Origin: Flavobacteriales bacterium
GTDB lineage: Bacteria > Bacteroidota > Bacteroidia > UBA10329
Assembly (NCBI GenBank): GCA_021741075.1
Contig: JAIOYO010000029.1
Location: 1-34,877, forward strand
DNA: 34,877 nt
Direction: 5' to 3'
The translations under genes and the position numbers were made by a program. Numbering within the stretch: the first letter of the stretch is position 1; every line of letters begins with the position of its first letter. The notes under the pieces were generated by a model. That model made no database searches, was not told where the DNA came from, and saw only the letters and a program-made list of their open reading frames with translations. Positions 31,571 through 34,877 of this stretch are shown here, in pieces.

Positions 31571-31670
31571 AGGTATTTGAACCATACCTGTGCTATCAAA
31601 ATGTCAATTTGTGTTAAATCACGATTGCTCAATACTAAATTAGGTACAAGACCTCGTCCGTTTTGATAGC
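31571..31670. repeat. Nested inverted repeats upstream of the small conserved gene
   Basis: AGGTAT (31571-31576) and ATACCT (31584-31589) form a short hairpin. Just beside it GCTATCAAAA (31592-31601) is matched by TTTTGATAGC (31661-31670), a perfect 10-bp inverted repeat 79 bp end to end. The space between holds no gene. Confidence 0.4.
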
Positions 31671-31710
31671 GGAGCGAAGTTGACGTTCAATTTTCTTGAA
31701 GAAATAGAAC

Positions 31711-32922
31711 CTAAGCGCCAAGGAAACTTCCTCCGCAAACTCTCAGTACTTGTCCATTGATAGATTCAGCCCCAGGATGCGCCAAGAAAGCCATTGCTTC
31801 GGCAATGTCTTCTGGTTTTCCTGCTTGAGCCAAACTAGTTAATCGCTCTGCAAAAATGCGTGTCATCAACGGCATGGTCTTCACCATATCTGTTTCAATA
31901 TAGCCAGGAGCAATGGCATTGATGGTGATTCCTTTGGATTTTAATTCCTTCGATTTTGAAGCAGAATAGCCAATCAAAGCCGCTTTTGTTGCCGTATAGT
32001 TGGTTTGCCCAAAATTGCCAGCAATACCAGAGATGGATGAGGTACTGATGATGCGTCCGCCTTCCGGAATTAATCCCATGGCCAATGCATCTTCCGTAAG
32101 GTTGATAACAGCCGTAAGGTTGATGGCTATGAGACTATCCCAATAATGCTCGGGCATATTCTTGAGTGTTTTATCGCGTGTAATGCCTGCATTGTTGATG
32201 AGCACATCAATGCGTCCGTGTTTCTCTTTGATAGTTTCGAGCAATTGCTTGCGAGCATCTGCTTTGGTAAGGTCTGCTCCGAGAAATGAAACCTTGCCTT
32301 CACTGAGCGAAGCAGAAGTGTCTGAAAGCAATGTTTTTGCTCGCTCTTCCATTTGCGGCATATCTGCAATGATGACAGTTGCACCTTCAGCAGCCAATCG
32401 CTTCACGGTTGCAGAACCTATTCCACCAGCACCACCTGTTACCACACAGATTTTTTCAGAGAATTCTCTACCAGAACTGCTTGCTTCATTTGCCGAAACA
32501 GCCTGCCCAGTAATGAAAGCCGAACGACCAGATGTAAAGAACTCCTCAACCGTCTTGTAATTCTTCACATCCACATTTGGCGGAAGTTTGATCAAGTTGA
32601 CCGTAGTTCCTTTTCCGCCCAATTCTTTGGCCAACGATCGGCTGATTCCTTCCAACGAACGCTGGTAGGTTGAATGATGGACATCTTCTAACAGCTCAGG
32701 TTGAATGGAATAGATAAGCACTTTTCCATTCGCCATAATTTGCTTTACGCCTTCTTGCAGTTCATTGAAAATAGCTTTAAGAGCGGCTGCATTACTTACG
32801 TTTCTTCCATCAACGATCAGGGCATTATCAACCGTGGTGGTTCCGTTTTTCCACGGTCCGTAGGTTTTGATTAATGGAGTAGGAGGCGGAAATCCGAAGA
32901 GGGATAGAATTTTTTCTTTCAT
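31711..32922 (-). CDS. Two-domain (high-molecular-weight) 3-oxoacyl-ACP reductase-like SDR
   Basis: A 403-residue protein, about 150 residues longer than ordinary FabG. Residues about 155-403 are a complete SDR: CVVTGGAGGIGSATVKRLA (cofactor glycines), VLINNAGITRDKTL, the catalytic Ser in IISTSSISGIAG and Tyr-Lys in NYTATKAALIG, then NAIAPGYIETDMVKTM. Residues 1-150 are a degenerate second Rossmann-like or flavodoxin-like domain (VDNALIVDGRNVSN, GKVLIYSIQPELLEDV) without a glycine motif. This is the layout of mycobacterial FabG4 and of high-molecular-weight FabG proteins, which reduce 3-oxoacyl-CoA or ACP, often with NADH. The substrate and partners are not clear; the gene is monocistronic and divergent from clpB. 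Confidence 0.9.
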   Translation of the reverse strand: MKEKILSLFGFPPPTPLIKTYGPWKNGTTTVDNALIVDGRNVSNAAALKAIFNELQEGVKQIMANGKVLIYSIQPELLEDVHHSTYQRSLEGISRSLAKELGGKGTTVNLIKLPPNVDVKNYKTVEEFFTSGRSAFITGQAVSANEASSSGREFSEKICVVTGGAGGIGSATVKRLAAEGATVIIADMPQMEERAKTLLSDTSASLSEGKVSFLGADLTKADARKQLLETIKEKHGRIDVLINNAGITRDKTLKNMPEHYWDSLIAINLTAVINLTEDALAMGLIPEGGRIISTSSISGIAGNFGQTNYTATKAALIGYSASKSKELKSKGITINAIAPGYIETDMVKTMPLMTRIFAERLTSLAQAGKPEDIAEAMAFLAHPGAESINGQVLRVCGGSFLGA

Positions 32923-33078
32923 TCGGCAATGATAGGAAAACGCGCGGCTTTGTGACCTTACTCACCGACAACATTACCACTAGACTAAATTATTTCAGCC
33001 AAAAAGGCACTCGAAACGCAATTAAACTGTCAGAATTTCCGCTAAATTACTGATTTTCAGTTATGGACGTGCTTTTGA

Positions 33079-33086
33079 TAGCTTTG
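33079..33086 (+). promoter_or_regulatory. -7 promoter box of clpB
   Basis: TAGCTTTG matches the TAnnTTTG consensus exactly, 24 bp before the ATG at 33111. No good TTG is seen at the -33 distance. No CIRCE-type inverted repeat is visible in the region 32923-33110. Confidence 0.4.
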
Positions 33087-33110
33087 AAGAAGAATTTAAA
33101 CTAGACTGAA

Positions 33111-34877
33111 ATGAACTTAAATAATTTCACTATAAAGTCGCAGGATGCAGTGCAATCTGCCACGCAGGAAGCGATGAACAATGGCCAACAGGCCATCGAA
33201 ACGGGACATATTCTACGCGGAGTGTTGAACGTTGATGAGAACGTAACGCCATTTCTTTTGAAGAAATTGGGTGTGAACTTGCAGGCGTTTGAAGCTGCGG
33301 TTGACAGCCAAGTAAAGAGCTACCCGAAGATTTCGGGTGGACAGCCGTATCTGAGCGGGCCAGCATCGCAGGTATTGAACAAGGCCACCAACTTTCTCAA
33401 GGAATTCGGGGATGAATATGTTTCCATCGAACACCTGCTTTTGGCACTACTGCATGGTGGCGACACCATCGCGCAGCTGATGAAGGACAGCGGTGTTTCT
33501 GATAAAGGATTGAAGGCTGCCATTACCGAACTCCGAAAAGGGGGGAAGGTGAATAGCCAAACGGCAGAAGACACCTATAACGCATTGGGTAAATACGCAC
33601 TTCACCTAAACCAATTGGCGAAAGATGGAAAGCTTGACCCCGTAATTGGTCGAGATGAGGAGATAAGACGGGTACTTCAGATTCTATCTAGAAGAACGAA
33701 GAACAACCCCATTCTTATTGGCGAGCCAGGTGTGGGTAAAACCGCTATTGCCGAAGGATTGGCGCACAGGATCATTAATGGAGATGTTCCTGAAAACCTA
33801 AAAACCAAGCAGCTCTATTCGTTAGATATGGGCGCGCTGATAGCAGGAGCCAAGTACAAAGGTGAGTTTGAAGAACGCTTGAAATCAGTTGTGAAAGAGG
33901 TGATTTCTGCCAATGGCGAGATTGTTCTATTCATTGATGAGATACATACACTTGTAGGTGCAGGTGGAGGAGAAGGTGCCATGGATGCGGCCAATATCCT
34001 CAAGCCAGCATTGGCCAGGGGCGAACTAAAAGCGATTGGTGCAACCACGCTTAACGAGTACCAAAAGTACTTTGAGAAAGACAAGGCGCTCGAAAGACGT
34101 TTTCAGAAAGTGATGGTGGATGAGCCGAATTCGGAAGATGCCGTTTCCATTCTTCGAGGATTGAAAGAGAAGTACGAAACGCACCATAAGGTTCGTATTA
34201 AGGATGAGGCAATCATCTCAGCTGTAGAACTTTCGCAACGTTATATCAATGATAGGTTCTTGCCAGATAAGGCCATTGACTTGATTGACGAAGCAGCTTC
34301 AAAACTGCGCATCGAAATCAATTCTTCTCCGCAGGAATTGGATGAAATCGAAAGAAAAATTCGTCAGTTAGAGATTGAGCGCGAAGCCATCAAACGTGAA
34401 AAAGACAAAGCGAAGTTGGATAAACTGGCTTCGCAATTAGCAGAACTAGGCGAAGAACGTGATCAGCTTCGTGCTAAATGGCAAAACGAAAAAGATATTG
34501 TTGAAGGTATTCAGCAAGCAAAAGAAGACATCGAGAACTTCAAATTACAAGCCGAACAAGCCGAACGTGCAGGAGATTTCGGTAAAGTGGCCGAGTTGCG
34601 CTATGGCCGCATACAAGAGGCGGAAGCCAAGTTGGAATCGGGTAAAAAGCAATTAAACGAACTACAAGCCAACTCTCCGTTGATTAAAGAGGAAGTGGAT
34701 TCGGAAGACATTGCTAGTGTGGTTTCACGTTGGACGGGAATTCCCATCAATAAAATGCTGGAAAGTGACCGTGAGAAACTGCTTCGCATTGAAGAAGAAC
34801 TGCACAAACGTGTGGTTGGACAGGAAGAAGCTATTTCAGCTATTTCGGATGCTGTACGTAGGAGTAGAGCTGGATTG
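33111..34877 (+). CDS. clpB: ATP-dependent chaperone ClpB (3' end outside the window)
   Basis: 589 codons from the ATG at 33111 to the window edge, open to the end. It starts [17 protein letters not shown]. The N domain holds two Clp repeats ([10 protein letters not shown] and [11 protein letters not shown]). NBD1 has Walker [16 protein letters not shown], the pore loop [14 protein letters not shown], Walker [15 protein letters not shown] and the sensor region [12 protein letters not shown] with arginine fingers in LERRFQKV. The ClpB-specific coiled-coil M domain is complete ([20 protein letters not shown] to [10 protein letters not shown]). The start of NBD2 is present ([29 protein letters not shown]). 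ClpB dissolves protein aggregates with DnaK. Expected full length is about 860 residues; the missing part should hold NBD2. Confidence 0.97.
   Translation, partial: MNLNNFTIKSQDAVQSATQEAMNNGQQAIETGHILRGVLNVDENVTPFLLKKLGVNLQAFEAAVDSQVKSYPKISGGQPYLSGPASQVLNKATNFLKEFGDEYVSIEHLLLALLHGGDTIAQLMKDSGVSDKGLKAAITELRKGGKVNSQTAEDTYNALGKYALHLNQLAKDGKLDPVIGRDEEIRRVLQILSRRTKNNPILIGEPGVGKTAIAEGLAHRIINGDVPENLKTKQLYSLDMGALIAGAKYKGEFEERLKSVVKEVISANGEIVLFIDEIHTLVGAGGGEGAMDAANILKPALARGELKAIGATTLNEYQKYFEKDKALERRFQKVMVDEPNSEDAVSILRGLKEKYETHHKVRIKDEAIISAVELSQRYINDRFLPDKAIDLIDEAASKLRIEINSSPQELDEIERKIRQLEIEREAIKREKDKAKLDKLASQLAELGEERDQLRAKWQNEKDIVEGIQQAKEDIENFKLQAEQAERAGDFGKVAELRYGRIQEAEAKLESGKKQLNELQANSPLIKEEVDSEDIASVVSRWTGIPINKMLESDREKLLRIEEELHKRVVGQEEAISAISDAVRRSRAGL

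Noticed and set aside
33001..33110. CIRCE-type heat-shock element before clpB
   Set aside because: Only a GGCACTC half-like string is present near 33006; the matching GAGTGC half at the right distance is missing.
1..34877. tRNA or rRNA genes
   Set aside because: No cloverleaf with a CCA-ready acceptor stem and TTCGA arm, and no rRNA signature, was recognised by eye; a tRNA scan would settle it.

Overview
The window looks like chromosomal DNA of a Bacteroidota bacterium, most likely order Flavobacteriales. The evidence is: PorQ of the type IX secretion system (T9SS); two secreted proteins ending in T9SS sorting domains with a YPNPA/FPNPA start; two giant PKD-repeat proteins ending in a CHU_C / gliding-motility-type C-terminal domain; GldL/GldM-like sequences; PorT-type beta barrels; TAnnTTTG -7 promoter boxes; and the absence of strong Shine-Dalgarno sites. 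I cannot name the genus.

Layout. 1-3.2 kb: an OmpR-type response regulator and sensor kinase operon, then a membrane-anchored coiled-coil protein, all on the minus strand. 3.3-5.0 kb: a two-gene minus-strand operon of a PadR repressor and a five-TM protein. That protein joins a PadR-partner (HAAS-like) cytoplasmic domain, two GldL-like hairpins and a GldM-like periplasmic domain. It is the most unusual item in the window. 5.0-5.5 kb: a repeat-rich spacer holding a duplicated T9SS tail. 5.5-9.7 kb: a T9SS-exported CrtC/AttH-like lipocalin protein, a small secreted protein, a HigBA toxin-antitoxin pair, exonuclease III and a small lipoprotein. 9.7-11.7 kb: a decayed lipoprotein gene, an intact lipoprotein gene behind a palindromic operator-like site, a terminator and an orphan palindrome resembling IS ends. 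11.7-18.2 kb: a minus-strand housekeeping run of SlyD-type FKBP, YigZ/IMPACT, a ZIP transporter, a methyltransferase, a metallo-beta-lactamase-fold protein, cmk overlapping porQ, and ispE.

18.2-19.1 kb is a scar with degraded IS1595-type and IS3-type transposase fragments and a possible truncated gene. 19.1-27.7 kb is an extracellular-protein island on the plus strand: two adjacent PKD giants of about 1050-1120 residues separated by 4 bp, and a double-LamG protein with a T9SS sorting domain and a clear terminator. 27.8-33 kb returns to the minus strand: a pair of unknown function (helical protein plus PorT-like barrel), an FAD oxidoreductase, 3-methyladenine glycosylase Tag, a small conserved protein and a two-domain FabG-like reductase. 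The plus-strand clpB gene starts at 33111 and runs off the window.

How the parts fit: PorQ belongs to the cell-surface attachment complex of the T9SS, and at least four proteins here (the CrtC-like protein, two PKD giants and the LamG protein) are predicted clients of that system. The GldLM-like protein suggests that a motor-type module was reused under PadR control, but both of its GldL-like hairpins lack the intramembrane glutamate expected of a proton-driven motor. All calls come from reading the sequence by eye; no database search was run.
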